Assembly: GCA_027924645.1 (NCBI GenBank)
Contig: BSBN01000860.1
Coordinates: forward strand, 4,030,001 to 4,094,000
Direction of reading: 5' to 3'
Length of the DNA stretch: 64,000 nt
DNA from: Cunninghamia lanceolata
Taxonomy: Eukaryota > Streptophyta > Pinopsida > Cupressales > Cupressaceae
The notes below the pieces were generated by a model. The model did not search any database, was not told the DNA's origin, and saw nothing but the letters and a program-made list of their open reading frames with translations. Below, one piece after another: positions 1 to 11,634 of the stretch; position 1 is the first letter of the stretch, and each line of letters opens with the position of its first letter. Both the position numbers and the translations under genes were made by a program.

Positions 1-429
1 ATGATCATCAAGTGGCGGTAAGTTATCAATTACATATGTGATGTTATATATTTCATACATTTCTATATATTAATGTGCATATTGTTTGATTGTATTAACA
101 GGTGAAGCTAGATGAACTTCTGTCAAGGAGGTCTACTCGACGGCAGAGAGAGGATTAGTCACTGATTGGCTCTCCATCTTCATGGTCAAGCAAGGGCCAC
201 CAATTATTTCATAAAAGTCCATAGGAAACTAGTTTTTGGGACATTTTATGTATGTCTCGATGGCTTTGTATACATACTTTTGTATGTTACCAATCTGTAT
301 ATGCCTATATGGCTTTGTTTGGACATGCCTATATGGCTTTGTATATAAACTAGATGTTATGTTCATGACATTTTGTATATGATAGTTTATATTAAATATT
401 TAATATGATGATCAATTATCGTTACAAGA
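1..429 (+). other. possible last exon of an unidentified gene or transposon, then non-coding
   Basis: A GGTAAG-type donor at about 16-20 and an acetylated-looking polypyrimidine-poor acceptor (ACAG near 100) bracket a short intron-like stretch; after it a basic reading frame ends in Arg-Gln-Arg-Glu-Asp and a stop at about 159. The piece is too short to assign. From 165 to 429 the DNA is AT-rich with a small local repeat (a TATGGCTTTGT word recurs at about 260-345). I see no gene there. Confidence 0.2.
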
Positions 430-2223
430 ATTTGGTTTTACACGTGCCAATTGCATTTGCTTGAAAGTTTATAAATCATTTTCAAATAATTCATTTTGTG
501 CATATCTTGCACTCATTGCATTCTGTGGCACTGTACATTTCTTTAAGGCATCATTTCAAACAATTCACGTGCCTTGTCTATGCTTCCACACTTTCCATAC
601 ATGTCTACAAGGGCAATTGCAAATACAATCACTTGTGACAAAATTCCTATATCATTTATGCTTTGATGGTTGTCCACACCATGTTCCCCAAATCCCATTC
701 TGGCATAGGCAAGGAGGAAGTTGGATAAGTTTGTGCAATTTGGTTTTAGATGTGCCAAAAAAAAATTTGGTTGAAATTTAGTTTTGTGCATTTACTTGAG
801 AGTTTTTAAAGCCTTATGAAAAATCCATTTCATGCATATCTTGCAATCATTGCATTCCATGAGACAACATTTCTTTGAGGCATCGTGTCAAATAGTTCGT
901 GTTTGTTGTATATGTTTCCACACTTTGCATACATGTCTTGTAGGGTACTTAGAACTACAACATTTGACAAAATTCCTATATCCTTTATGTTTTGATGGAT
1001 GTCTATACTGTGTTCCGAAGATACCATTTCTAAGGTTTTTGAATTTGGCTTTACACTCGCCAATTGCATTTTCTTGAAACTTTCTAAAGGCTTATCAAAA
1101 AATCCATTTTTTTCATATCTAGCAATCATTGCATTCAATAAGGTGACATTTCTTTGAGGCATCATGCCAAATAGTTTACGTGCCTTGTCTATGCTTCCAC
1201 ACTTTGCATATATGTCTCTAAGCGCAGTTACAACTACAACATCTAACAAAATTCCCATATCTTTTATCCTTTGATGGATGCCCATTTTGGCATAGGCAAG
1301 GAGGACATTGGATAAGGTTGTGGAATTTTTCTTTACACCCGCCAATCATATTTTCTTGAAAGTTTATAAAGCCTTGTTAAAAAAAATTCTTTTTTTGTTC
1401 ATATCTTGCAATCATTGCATTCCATGAGGGGACATTTCTTTGGGGCATCATGCCAAAAAGTTCACGTGCCTTGTCTATGTTTCCACACTTTGCATACATG
1501 TCTACAAGGGTAGCTACAATTACAGCATGTGACAAATTTCCTATATCCTTTATGCTTTGATGACTATCCATACATTGTTCCAAACATCCTATTTTAGTGT
1601 ACAGATAGGGAAGATGCTGGAAAAGGTTGTGGAATTTGGATTTACACGTGACAATTGCATTTACTTGAAAGTTTCTAAAGTCTTTTCAACAAATCCATTT
1701 TTCATATCTTGCAATCATTGCATCCCATGAGAGGACATCTCTTTGTGGTGTTGTATCAAATAGTCCACGTGCCTTGTCTATGCTTCCACACTTTGCATAC
1801 ATGTCTCGTAGGGTAGTTGCAACTACAACTTTTGACAAAATTGCTATATCCTTTATGCTTTCATGGATGTCTATACTGTGTTCTAAAGATACCATTTTGA
1901 AGCTTTTGGAATTTGGCTTTACACCCGCCAATTGCATTTGAAAGTTTCTAAAGCCTTATCAAAAAATCCATTTTGTTCTTATCTTGCAATCATTGCATTC
2001 CATGAGGCAACATTTCTTTGGGGCATCATGCCAAACAGTTCGCATGCCTTGTCTATGCTTCCACACTTTGCATACATGTCTACAAGGGCAGCTGTAATTA
2101 TAGCATGTGACAAATTTCCTATATCCTTTATGCTTTCATGGTTATCCATACTTTGTTCCAAACATCTTATTTTGGTGTACAAATAGGGAGGACGAACTAT
2201 TACCTTTGAGCACACCTTCTTTG
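430..2223 (-). pseudogene. PLS-type pentatricopeptide repeat (PPR) pseudogene, tandemly amplified
   Basis: On the minus strand about six blocks repeat the same PPR signature: Asp-Met-Tyr-Ala-Lys-Cys-Gly, then Asp-Lys-Ala-Arg-Glu-Leu-Phe, then Met-Pro-Gln-Arg-Asn-Val, then Ser-Trp-Asn-Ala-Met-Ile. Frames lie at 1979-2223, 1686-1937, 1377-1583, 830-1345 (two blocks) and 543-791, joined by frameshifts and stops. PPR proteins of this class bind organellar RNA in plants and guide editing or processing. Blocks within one PPR gene are normally divergent; here they are strikingly alike, so the array looks recently amplified by unequal exchange and then lost. There is no intact start and no DYW domain here. 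The upstream end is cut at 2223 by the insertion of LTR element copy 1. PPR identity is confident; the parent gene is unknown. Confidence 0.85.
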
Positions 2224-3309
2224 TGTTGGTAAGAGACACTGTGTGGTTTTATTGGTGTTGTCATTGATGGCAACAAAGACCATTCCACACATCTGCAGGA
2301 CATGGCGTATCTTTACTGGAAGTCAGATTGAAGAATACTTTGGTCTAGTAAGCAAGAACAGAGCATGCAGCAAGGTCTGACAGTCAGGTCTGGATCTCTT
2401 ATAGGAAGTATCTTTGTAAAGTGCGGACTTGGGGAAGTCGAGGAATACCTTGACTAATAGATTCCAGGGATTGAGCCTTCGGTGATGAAAGAGTGAAGAG
2501 ATATGAGCATCTAAGTATTGGGGTCCAGTTTGGCAGAGTAGACAGAGGAAGAACTGACCGATAGAGCATCAAAATTATTCCAGATGAGATATTTATGGTG
2601 ACCAAGTTTCTTAAGGTATCATCCATGATTGGCCGACATGTTAGATGACTTCTATAAGTATCTCCTTGACTCACATCACTTGGTAAGCAAGGATTCAGCT
2701 GACAGACTAGAGTTTGGGAAAATATTGACTATTCTAGATGCTGACTAGAAAGAGGATGAAATCCTTTGTGCAAATATATATACCAGATAGATTTGGATGT
2801 GAAGGTGAGTGTGGTGTATTGTGTGGTGTGAAGAAAAGCAGAAGAGCAGTGTGCAGGCAGTAAGATAGGTCTGGAATGTAACAAGACAACAGCACCTAAG
2901 AAAGTAAGAATGAAGTGCAGTAGATCAGTATATTGGGCTTAACCGGAACTGAACCTCAATATATGTGGATGCTTCTCATCAATTCAAGTATCTAGTTTCT
3001 TTATATAAACTATTGTAGGTAGTGAGCCTCTTGTGAGCAGTGTGCTCGGGCAGTGAGCCCTAATTGGCAAGTGCCATTTTGTACCTTCTTATTCTTCTAA
3101 CATAGAATACAATCTTGGGTTAATCACCCTGTGGTTTTTCCCCTAACAAGGTTTTCCATGTCAAAATCATTGTGTCATGTGTATTGATGTTATTTCCATT
3201 TCATGGTTATGTTTGCTTATTTAATTTAATGCTGCACTAATTGATAAGGAAATTTAGAAAGATGAAATAATTAAGATAACTGATTCACCCCCCCTCTCAG
3301 TTATCAACA
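2224..3309 (+). repeat. 5' LTR of copy 1
   Basis: 1,086 bp, begins TGTTGG and ends ATCAACA. TATA-like sequences lie at about 2774-2782 (ATATATATACC) and 3001-3009 (TTATATAAA). The 3' end has the C-run and CTCTCAG tail (about 3287-3300) typical of Sirevirus-type copia LTRs. It matches the 3' LTR at 8618-9705 throughout. Confidence 0.95.
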
Positions 3310-3311
3310 AT

Positions 3312-3323
3312 TGGTATCAGAGC
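3312..3323 (+). other. primer binding site (initiator tRNA-Met), copy 1
   Basis: TGGTATCAGAGC starts two bases after the LTR end and is complementary to the 3' end of plant initiator tRNA-Met, the usual primer of copia elements. Confidence 0.9.
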
Positions 3324-3374
3324 CAAGTTCCTCCCAAAAGAGCCTGACAGCTTGAGGAAGATCTAGGAACTCAA

Positions 3375-4556
3375 ATGGATGTGTATGGTATGAGGGAAAA
3401 ACTTCAGTCTACCCTAGATGATCTTGAGCAATCAAACTCTGAGGTCAATGAATTGAAGGAAAGACTCAAATAGGCTGATGATTTCATAAATGAACTAAAA
3501 GGGAAACTAAGTATCTCTATGAAAAAGAGAAAAGATCTACTTCAGTAATTGGCAAGTCAAAGTGAAGACAATGGTACAAATGAAAATCTAAAGGAAAAAA
3601 CCAAGTTATGTGAAAAGTTATCAAAAGAGGTCATTATGGTAAGACATGAAATGGAATCAGGAGTTATGAAATTCACCCAAGAAATTGAAGAGAAAAAAAA
3701 AATAGAAAATGGTCTAAGACAATCTCTCAAGGAGAAGTCAAAAGACTGCCACAAAATGGATAGAATAATTAGGCATCTAGAATCTGATCTTGAAGATGCT
3801 AGAGATAATGAAGAAAAACTTGAGGATCAAATTGACACTCTTAAAAAGGATCTTCAAATAGCAAATGAATACAAAGAGAAATTCAAGATAAGTTCTACTC
3901 AACTTGAAGTTCTTCTTGAAAGCCAAAAGAGCGTAGATGACAAGCGTGGCTTGGGATATGAGAAAGGTGAAAGCTCCGGATCCGGTCAGAAGAATTTTGG
4001 ATCAGGAAATCCAAGGAACAGGCCTAGAAGACCTCCAGTAAGGCAATCTAATGCTCAAAGATATCCATCTTTCAATGGATACTGCCACAACTGTAATAAC
4101 TTTGGTCATAAAACTAATCAGTGCAGAAAGAGAATAAATCAGACTAATACATCCTTCTCCAGATAGTGTTTCAACTGCAAAAGGTATGGTCACAAATCTC
4201 GTGATTGCAAAAATATGCAAATGAACAATTCATTCAATGGTAGATGCTTTGCATGCAATAGTATGGGACATATGGCTAATCAATGCAGATCAAGAGGATA
4301 TCATTCAAATATGCAAAGAAATGTTGTTTGCCACAATTGCAATAGATCCGGTCATATTGCCAAATTCTGTAGAAGCAAGAATCAGGACAAAAGGGGTCCG
4401 ATGCATCATAATCAGAATCAAGACAAAGGAAAAGGAAAAGTGAATGCAGATGAAGTTAAAAGTGAGATGAACAAGATTTGGGTGAAGAGAAGTACAAAGA
4501 ATGTAGGGGATGGATCCGCACCAGAATCTGGTGCTGATATTCCTTCCAGAAATTAA
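3375..4556 (+). pseudogene. gag: gag-like protein, coiled coil plus four CCHC zinc knuckles (copy 1)
   Basis: A single frame of 393 codons runs from the ATG at 3375 to the TAA ending at 4556, broken only by three point stops (TAG 3471, TAA 3546, TAG 4164); copy 2 reads Gln, Lys and Gln at these places. Residues 1 to about 200 are a long charged coiled coil, followed by a Leu-Gly-Tyr and Ser/Gly/Arg-rich linker. Four knuckles of the form C-x2-C-x4-H-x4-C begin at about residues 237, 265, 291 and 319, and all four keep their ligands in this copy. Coiled coil, LGY motif and knuckles resemble the C-terminal half of Sirevirus Gag; the capsid-like N-terminal domain of copia Gag is not visible. The likely role is nucleocapsid binding of element RNA. 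Confidence 0.85.
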
Positions 4557-5203
4557 AAAGTGAGATCTGGCTCAGGGGGAGACACAAGGAAAAACATTTT
4601 CCCCCAGCCAGTTAATTGGTGCCTGAAATTAGCACATGGGAAGTTACGGAATAAAAGGATTCTCAGAAAAACATCTAAAGAAAGCTTGGTAAAGATATGG
4701 AAGATCCACAGGAAGATTTGAAGAGTCTAATCTTCCAAGATTGATCTGGTTTAACAGTCATCCGGTAAAACAGGATTATCACAGTTAAATCTGGTATGAT
4801 TCAAATTTGAGGCATCTTGTTCTATGGATAGATCAAGTGTTTGGGGAAAGTAAGATAGTTTGTTATTAATCACCAAGGATAACTCTAAGTATATCTCAGT
4901 GATCTGGAAAAAGATCTTTCTCAAAATAAGAAGAACTAGGCAACCGGAATAACTTGAGTTGCGCATTTATTGCAATATGAAATTAGGGTTTTCCTAGAAA
5001 TAAAAAGGCTCATTCGTCTGTCATTTGCACATTTGTATTCAAGAAGAAGAGAAAAGGAGCTCTGCAACAAATTATCTCAAATTCTCAAAAGATCAACCGT
5101 TGAAGTCGATTCATCCAGCAAATTAATCCGACTCATTGGGCGAACCCTAGAAGCGTAAAAGGTATTTTCCATTGTTGAAAATCTCTCTGTAAATCTTTTG
5201 AAG
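4557..5203 (+). other. untranslated spacer between gag and ORF2 (copy 1)
   Basis: No coding frame is supported. A CAGGGGGAGA purine tract at about 4573 resembles the polypurine tracts before the 3' LTR. Pol, which would be about 3.5 kb, is absent from this position in all three copies. Confidence 0.6.
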
Positions 5204-8200
5204 ATGGCTACTCCAAATGTTGTAAAGATTTATGATAGGCCTCAACCCAAATTTAAGAAACATCCTTACAAATCTTTAGAAGTGGATCCCTTAGGGGCTT
5301 TTTCCAGCATTCTGCATGGGGTTTTACATGTAGAAGACGTTAGGGTTTACATTCACACAAACATTGAAGATTTTGGTGATTCCAAGCTGATGGACATCTA
5401 CCACAAGGAACTAATAGATGAATCTTTTGAACTAAAACCTCAGTATAAGGCCATCCAGGATAAACATTTCAGTCAGTACATCCATTTCCCCTGTCTTGAA
5501 GAAGAGGAGTGGGTCCGGTATGTGTTGAGCAGCGTGCATGATAACTTCTTATGGTTGAATAAACCATTCAAGATCACCAAGGATGTAATTAGGGCAGTAA
5601 CCGGTTTACACTCTTTCGGAGGGTTGCCTGTTCTGAAATCTATCAAAAACCAAACTATGACTGAGGCCACTGGATCAAAATTTGATAAGAGAGCAATGAC
5701 CATAGAAGATATCACTGGTTCGGATATCAAATTTGCATCTATGATAATTGGCTATAAGATATATCACTCCAGTAGGGAGAATTTAGTATGCGGAACTGCT
5801 GTGTATACTGCTTATGAAATGTTGAGAAAGAATGTAGATTATGATCTCTGTGAACTCCTTCTAAGCCAACTAATGGAAAACTTACAGAAGATCAAGAAGG
5901 ACAAAAAGAACTCTTTTAAGTATGGTGAATTGATATTATGTTTGTTCTTCTACTTTATGAATGAGCTACTCGGATCCAATGGTTGGGTATGGCAGAATGA
6001 CAGACCTGTTGCAATTCAAATCATAGATTACTTGCATGGGCTTGGGGATGCTAAGGCCAGAAATACAGCTCTGTGGGGTTACTTCAAGAACTTTCAAAAT
6101 ATGATGCAAACTAGAGAAAGAATTCCCCAATCATTGGTTGAGAAGTACAAAGATACAATGTGTTTCATGGTTGACACTGATCAATGCCTAATGGAGGCAG
6201 TGGAGCCAAGGACAATCTGGATCATGCCAATGGGGTATGAAGTAGATGAGAAAATTGTAGAGCTACATATCCAACATCTGTTGAGCCAGCCCAAAGACCC
6301 TAAGGCAAAAATATTTGGAACCTTCCAAGAGCTGAGTGTAAAAGTTCATGTGGAACTTAGACAGCCTGAAATCAAGAGGAAAGTGAGAAGGGAAGTTGAA
6401 GAAGTTGCCAAGAGGCATACAATCTCAAAAGAGGCACTTGATGCCCACAGAGAAAAGATGGAAAGAGCAGAAAAAGAAAAGGAAGAAGTAGAAAAAGAAA
6501 GTGCTCCAATAAAAGCCCCCTCCTGGACCAGATCTTCAAAGAGCTCTGCACCTACAACTACTAAAAGCTCAAAGGCATCTAAACCAGAAGCAAAATCATC
6601 TAGTAAAGCAGAGAAAAGAACTAAAACAAAGGCCACAAGGTCTTACATCAGTCAGAAGGATGATGAAGAGACAGAATCAGATGAGGAAGTAAAGAAAATG
6701 AAAAAGAAAAGGAAAACATCTGGTGAACCCTCTACTGAAGAAGTAACAGAAGAATTTGTTGAAAGGCCCACTCTGTCCTTAGATGATATAGTTAAAGTAG
6801 TTACTATGGATGGGAACCTGCAACCAATAACAGAATTCTATGATGCATATAATGATGCAGATAGAAAGATCTTGGAGGAAGCCACAGTTAAGTACTTGAA
6901 CATATACAATAAGGCATTTATTGAAATCATAGCTCTTATTCCCAAAAGCCTAGAGAAGGAATTAGAGATAAGAAAGAATAATGCTAGGGCAAAGGATCTT
7001 GAGATCCGGGAACAGATAGCCATTCAACTCTTTCCTTCAATCACTCTGAAGTAAATGAATATGATCTTCAAAGATTGCAAGGATGAGTTCCGGAGCAAAG
7101 CTAGAATGAATCAGCTTATGCTTGGCGAAACTGATAAAATAGAAAAAGAGACAAAAGAGATTCCCCAGAATGCATACAAAAGATTCAACATTCCCATTGT
7201 TGAGGACTTAGATGATGAAACCTCTGCCATGGATGACAAAGAAGAATCCATTAAGATAGTAGTAGAAGAGGCAAAGGAGACTAGTGAAGAAAAAGCTAAG
7301 GACTTAGATTCCTCTGTTTCGGAAGAGGAAGTCCAAGGAAAAGTAAATCTAGTTTCTCCAGCAGTCTCTGTATCTAAAGGAGAAGAAAGAATAGAGGTGA
7401 AAGAAGAAGAAGTGAAGGGAAGAGAAGTAGATCAAGCTGAGAAGATCACCAGTGACAGTACAGAAGGAAAGAAAACTCTATCTCCGGCAAGAGACACTGC
7501 AGAAACTGTCAAGGATTTCTTGACTAAAGAAATGATGGAGATTGATGAACTAGAGTTACTTCAAGGACCATTTGACTTTGATTCTCTCTCCCCAGTTCAA
7601 ACAATGAAGATAGCATCCTTTGCCAAGCAAAGGCTAAAGAGAAACTTTTAAAGTCTCACATGGAAGACTGTGAGCTGCTAGAAATTGCATCTGGTGTGCT
7701 TGAAAAGATCATGCCATCCTTTCAGAAGGATTCCTCAGCTTCTTCATCTGGTAATCTCAAGTCTCTTATTAGTTCTATCAGCACTCATTTTGAGTCTTTA
7801 GAGAAATCAGCTGAAGTAAAGGTCCGGAAAGAGTTTTTGGATAAGAGATTCTCTGAGTTACAAGGCCTTGTAACCAATGATAGGAGAAATATGGATATTG
7901 GGATAAAGAGCTTAGAAAATGCTCTTAAAGATGGAGGAGAAGTATATAAATTTTGTATATCTTGGACTAAAGTAACAAAGGATATTGAGAAGAAAGTGAA
8001 AGAACAAGAGGATAAACTGTCAAGCCTCTCTCAGAATTTTGATCCTCTCACTGTATCCATAATAAACCAGGAATGTCAAACTATTGTAGTCATGAATGAG
8101 ATTAAGAAACTAGAGAAGGAGAGGAAGAACATATTAAGCAGAATGGGTGAACTTAGAGGGATGATTATCCCTAAATTAGAGGCCATGGATGAGGCCCTAA

Positions 8201-8373
8201 CTGATGCCCAGACCACATCCCGAACCAGTGATCTGATAGATCTTAAAAGAGCGGAAGCTTTTGCATTCCTGTTAAGTGGTCACATCTCAATTTTGGACAG
8301 GATGAAGCAGAGTTGGGCAACAGAATTTGCCTAGTTGAAGACATCTTTTGCAAATATACTTCAATATATGTAA
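5204..8373 (+). pseudogene. ORF2: large element-encoded protein of unknown function (copy 1)
   Basis: Frame starts at the ATG at 5204 (Met-Ala-Thr-Pro), the start shared with copies 2 and 3. It is open for 616 codons to a TAA at 7052 where copy 2 has Gln; it then continues, loses one base near 7627, resumes at 7660 and meets a TAG at 8332 (Gln in copy 2); the shared end is the TAA at 8371. Consensus length is about 1,057 codons. Residues 1 to about 385 look globular, with hydrophobic helices (near residue 245, in the Leu-Cys-Leu-Phe-Phe-Tyr region) and conserved Trp residues. Residues about 390-520 are Lys/Ser/Glu-rich with basic clusters that could be nuclear signals. A helical segment and an acidic stretch follow, then a C-terminal coiled coil. 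It lacks pol motifs. By position it corresponds to the env-like ORF of Sireviruses, and the N-terminal layout recalls the plant env-like or 'putative plant transposon protein' class; that link is inference. Confidence 0.7.
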
Positions 8374-8465
8374 GTATAGCATGTATATATACTTATGCGG
8401 CTAAGTATAGATTGTTTTTGGGAAATTTTGGTGTGCGGACCCTACCCTTTGCCATTGATGTCAAA

Positions 8466-8617
8466 GGGGGAGTGAGGAGCAGTGAAAAATGTGGAATCCA
8501 ACTAAGGGGGAGCTCTGGTAAAGTGTACAATAGAACAGAGCATCAACCAAGGGGGAGTGTAGTATAACACTTAGTCATTTTTCACTAAGTGTTGCCATCA
8601 ATGCCAAAGGGGGAGAT
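8466..8617 (+). promoter_or_regulatory. cluster of four polypurine tracts before the 3' LTR (copy 1)
   Basis: GGGGGAG occurs at 8466, 8506, 8551 and 8609; the last abuts the LTR and is the likely plus-strand primer. Copy 2 keeps all four, copy 3 keeps three and a mutated fourth. Multiple tracts are a described trait of Sireviruses. Confidence 0.8.
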
Positions 8618-9705
8618 TGTTGGCAAGAGACACTATGTGGCTTCATTGGTGTTGTCATTGATGGCAACAAAGACCATTCCACACATCCGCAAGACATGGT
8701 GTATCTTTACCGGAAGTCAGATTGAAGAATACTTTGGTCCGGTAAGCAAGAACAGAGCATGCAGCAAGGTCTAACAGTCAGGTCCGGATCTCTTATAGGA
8801 AGTATCTTTGTAAAGTACGGACTTGGGGAAGTCAAGAGGAATACCTTGACTAATAGATTCCAAGGATTGAGCCTCTGGTGATGAAAGAATGAAGAGATAT
8901 GAGTATCTAAGTATTGGGGTCTGATTTGGCAGAGTAGATAGAGGAAGAACTGACCGACAGAGCATCAGAATTATTCCAGATGAGATAATGATGGTGATCA
9001 AGGTTCTTAAGGTATCATCCATGATTGGCCAACATGTTAGATGACTTCTATAAGTATCTCCTTGACTCGCATCACTTGGTAAGCAAGGATTCAGCCGACA
9101 GACTAGAGTTTGGGAAAATATTGACTATTCCAGATGTCGACTAGAAAGAGGATGAAACCCTTTGTGCAGATATATATACCAAATAGATTTGGATGTGAAG
9201 GTGAGTGTGGTGTATTATGTGGTGCGAAGAAAAGTAGAAGAGCAGTGTGAAGGCAGTAAGACAGGTCTGGAATGTAACAGGACAGCGGCACCTAAGAAAG
9301 TAAGAATGAAGTGCAGCAAATCAGTATATTGGGCTTAACTGGAACTGAACCTCAGCATATGTGGATGCTTCTCATCAGTTCAAGTATCTAGTTTCCTTAT
9401 ATAAACTATTGTAGGAAGTGAGCCTCTTGTGAGTAGTGTGCTCGGGCAGTGAGCCCTAATTAGCAAGTGCCATTTTGTACCTTCTTATTCTTCTAACACA
9501 GAATACAATCTTGGGTTAATCACCTCGTGGTTTTTCCTCTAACAGGGTTTTCCACGTCAAAATCATTCTGTCATGTGTATTGATGTTATTTCCATTTCAT
9601 GGTTATGTTTGCTTATTTAATTTAATGCTGCACTAATTGATAAGGAAATTCAGAAAGCTGAAATAATTAAGATAACTGATTCACCCCCCCTCTCAGTTAT
9701 CAACA
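8618..9705 (+). repeat. 3' LTR of copy 1
   Basis: 1,088 bp, TGTTGG to CAACA, followed at once by the target-site copy CTTTG (9706-9710). A TATA-like ATATATATACC lies near 9170. Confidence 0.95.
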
Positions 9706-10445
9706 CTTTGCATGATATTGTTGGAAATAGGATAGACAACTGAGAGGGGGGGTGAATCAGTTTTCTCAAAACTTTAATACTTTCTGCATTTAATTCTTTC
9801 TTTTACCATTTAACAAATCAATAACTTAACCATGAAAATCATACATGTAAGAGTAGCAACACAATAACACACTTGACACCAAGATTTTTAACAAGGAAAC
9901 TCGGTTAAGGGAAAAACCACAGTGGGGGTTAACCCACAAAAATTAATACCCTGTTAAAAGTATTTTTACAAATGAGAATGCACATGCATTTGGGCTCACT
10001 ACCCAGAGCTCACTGCTCAAATAGAGGCTCGCTGCCTACAAATGATTACAAGAGAATAACAGAGATTTTGAACTGATGAGAAGCATCTACTAATGCATGA
10101 ATTCAATTCCAGTTAAGTACAAAACACAGATCTTACACATTTCATCTTCACTCTACCCTATTTACTACTTTGCCTTCATCCAAATCTTAGATCTCTGGTC
10201 TTTTTGCATTTACTCCATATTCACAACACACACACCGAATTCATTCAAATCCATTGGGTATATATATCCGCATCCTGATCTTTAATCACTTTTCAGTCAG
10301 CTTCAAGAACACTTAGAACTTTATTGAATACTCTGCTCTGTCAGCTAGATCTGTGCATAACTTGAGACATGGACCAAAACTTGCACTCACAAATCATCAA
10401 TCAAGTTGGCCACTATCACTGATCATCACTAATTGCCCAATCAAC

Positions 10446-11569
10446 TGTTGGCAAGAAACAATGTGTGGCTTCATAAGTGTTGTCATTGAATGCAACAAAG
10501 TCTATCCCACACATCCATAGTACATAATATGCCTTCACCGGAAGTCAAATTGAAGAATGTTTTAGTCTGGTGAACAAGAACAGAGTATGTAACAAGGTCC
10601 GACAATCAAGTCCAGATCTTTCAGATGGTGTAACTCAGTAAGTTGCGGACTTGGGAAAGTTGAGAGGGGTATCATGACTACTGTACTCTAGAGATTTAGC
10701 CTCTGGTGATAAATCAAGGAAAAGATATGAGCATCTGAGTGTTGGGTTCTAGTCAGGCAGAGCAGACAGAGGAAGAACTAACCGATAGAGTATCAGACTT
10801 CAATCCAGATGAGTAAAAGGTGTTAATCAAGTAATTTGTGGGATTATACATTGTTGGCTGACATGATTAATGACTTCTATGACTATGTTTTTGATACGCA
10901 TCACGAATCAAGCATGGATTCAGCTGACAAATTAATTGCAGTATTCTTGTTGCCGACTAGAAAGTTTATAAAAATCCTTGATGCGGATATATATACCAGA
11001 TAGATTTTAGCATGTAAGTGTGTGGTGTGAACAGGTAATGAAATAAAGTGCGAAGAAAAGTAGGGATAAGTGTGAGAGTAGCAATTCAAGTCTGGTATGT
11101 GACAGAGCAACAACATTAAAATAGAGGAAGAATGAAGTGCATCATATCAATGTATTGTGCCTAACCAGAACTGAACTCTTGCATTTGTAGATGCTTCTCA
11201 TCAGTTCAAACACTTGATTATCTTCTGTAAGTTTTGTAGACAGTGAGTCTCTTGTAGGCAATGTGCCTCTTGTGAGCAGTGTGCTCAAGTAGTGAGCCCT
11301 AATTGGCAAGTGCCATTTTGTACTCCTTTATTCTTTTAATAGAGAATACAATCTTGGGTTAGTCACCCCATGGTTTTTCCCTTAACAGGGTTTCCACATA
11401 AAAATCCTTGCGTTATGTGTGTTGATTTTATTTATGTTCTTATGATTACATATGCTTTCATGTTTTGATGCAACACTGATTATTAAGATAACAAAAAGAA
11501 AAGAAAGTTAAGGAAATTTTGAGATAACTGATTCACCCCCCCTCTCAGTTATCTACCTTGTTTCCAACA
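10446..11569 (+). repeat. 5' LTR of copy 2
   Basis: 1,124 bp, TGTTGG to CCAACA with matching inverted ends. It has a TATA-like ATATATATACC near 10988 and the C-run tail near 11536-11549. Confidence 0.95.
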
Positions 11570-11571
11570 AT

Positions 11572-11583
11572 TGGTATCAAATC
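11572..11583 (+). other. primer binding site, mutated (copy 2)
   Basis: TGGTATCAAATC is at the place of TGGTATCAGAGC in copies 1 and 3; two bases differ from the initiator tRNA-Met complement. Confidence 0.8.
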
Positions 11584-11634
11584 CAAGTTCCTCTGAACAA
11601 AGCCTAACAGCTTGAGGAAGATCTGGGAATCTCA

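Larger units (their letters stand above)
2224..9705 (+). mobile_element. family A LTR retrotransposon, copy 1, without pol
   Basis: Complete element bounded by TGTTGG at 2224 and CAACA at 9705, flanked by a perfect 5-bp target-site duplication CTTTG (2219-2223 and 9706-9710). Order: 5' LTR, primer site complementary to plant initiator tRNA-Met, gag with four zinc knuckles, about 650 bp untranslated, the large unknown frame ORF2, four GGGGGAG tracts, 3' LTR. I find no aspartic protease, integrase, reverse transcriptase or RNase H motif in any frame, and between gag and ORF2 there is no room for them. The element must therefore have been mobilised in trans. The two LTRs differ at eight of their first 103 bases, all transitions, so the insertion is old. 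Gag and ORF2 both carry in-frame stops. Confidence 0.93.

Noticed and set aside
2399..2674. Frames within the LTRs (also 8771-9291, 10901-11116, 17334-17552)
   Set aside because: They lie inside LTRs, are not conserved between LTR copies and span promoter regions.
5198..5203. Upstream start two codons before the ORF2 ATG
   Set aside because: The codon at 5198 is TTG; copies 2 and 3 support the ATG at 5204.
5473..6636. Antisense frames inside ORF2 (also 13660-15168 in copy 2)
   Set aside because: Shadows of the sense frame: low-stop antisense of Lys/Glu-rich codons gives Leu/Phe/Ser-rich peptides.
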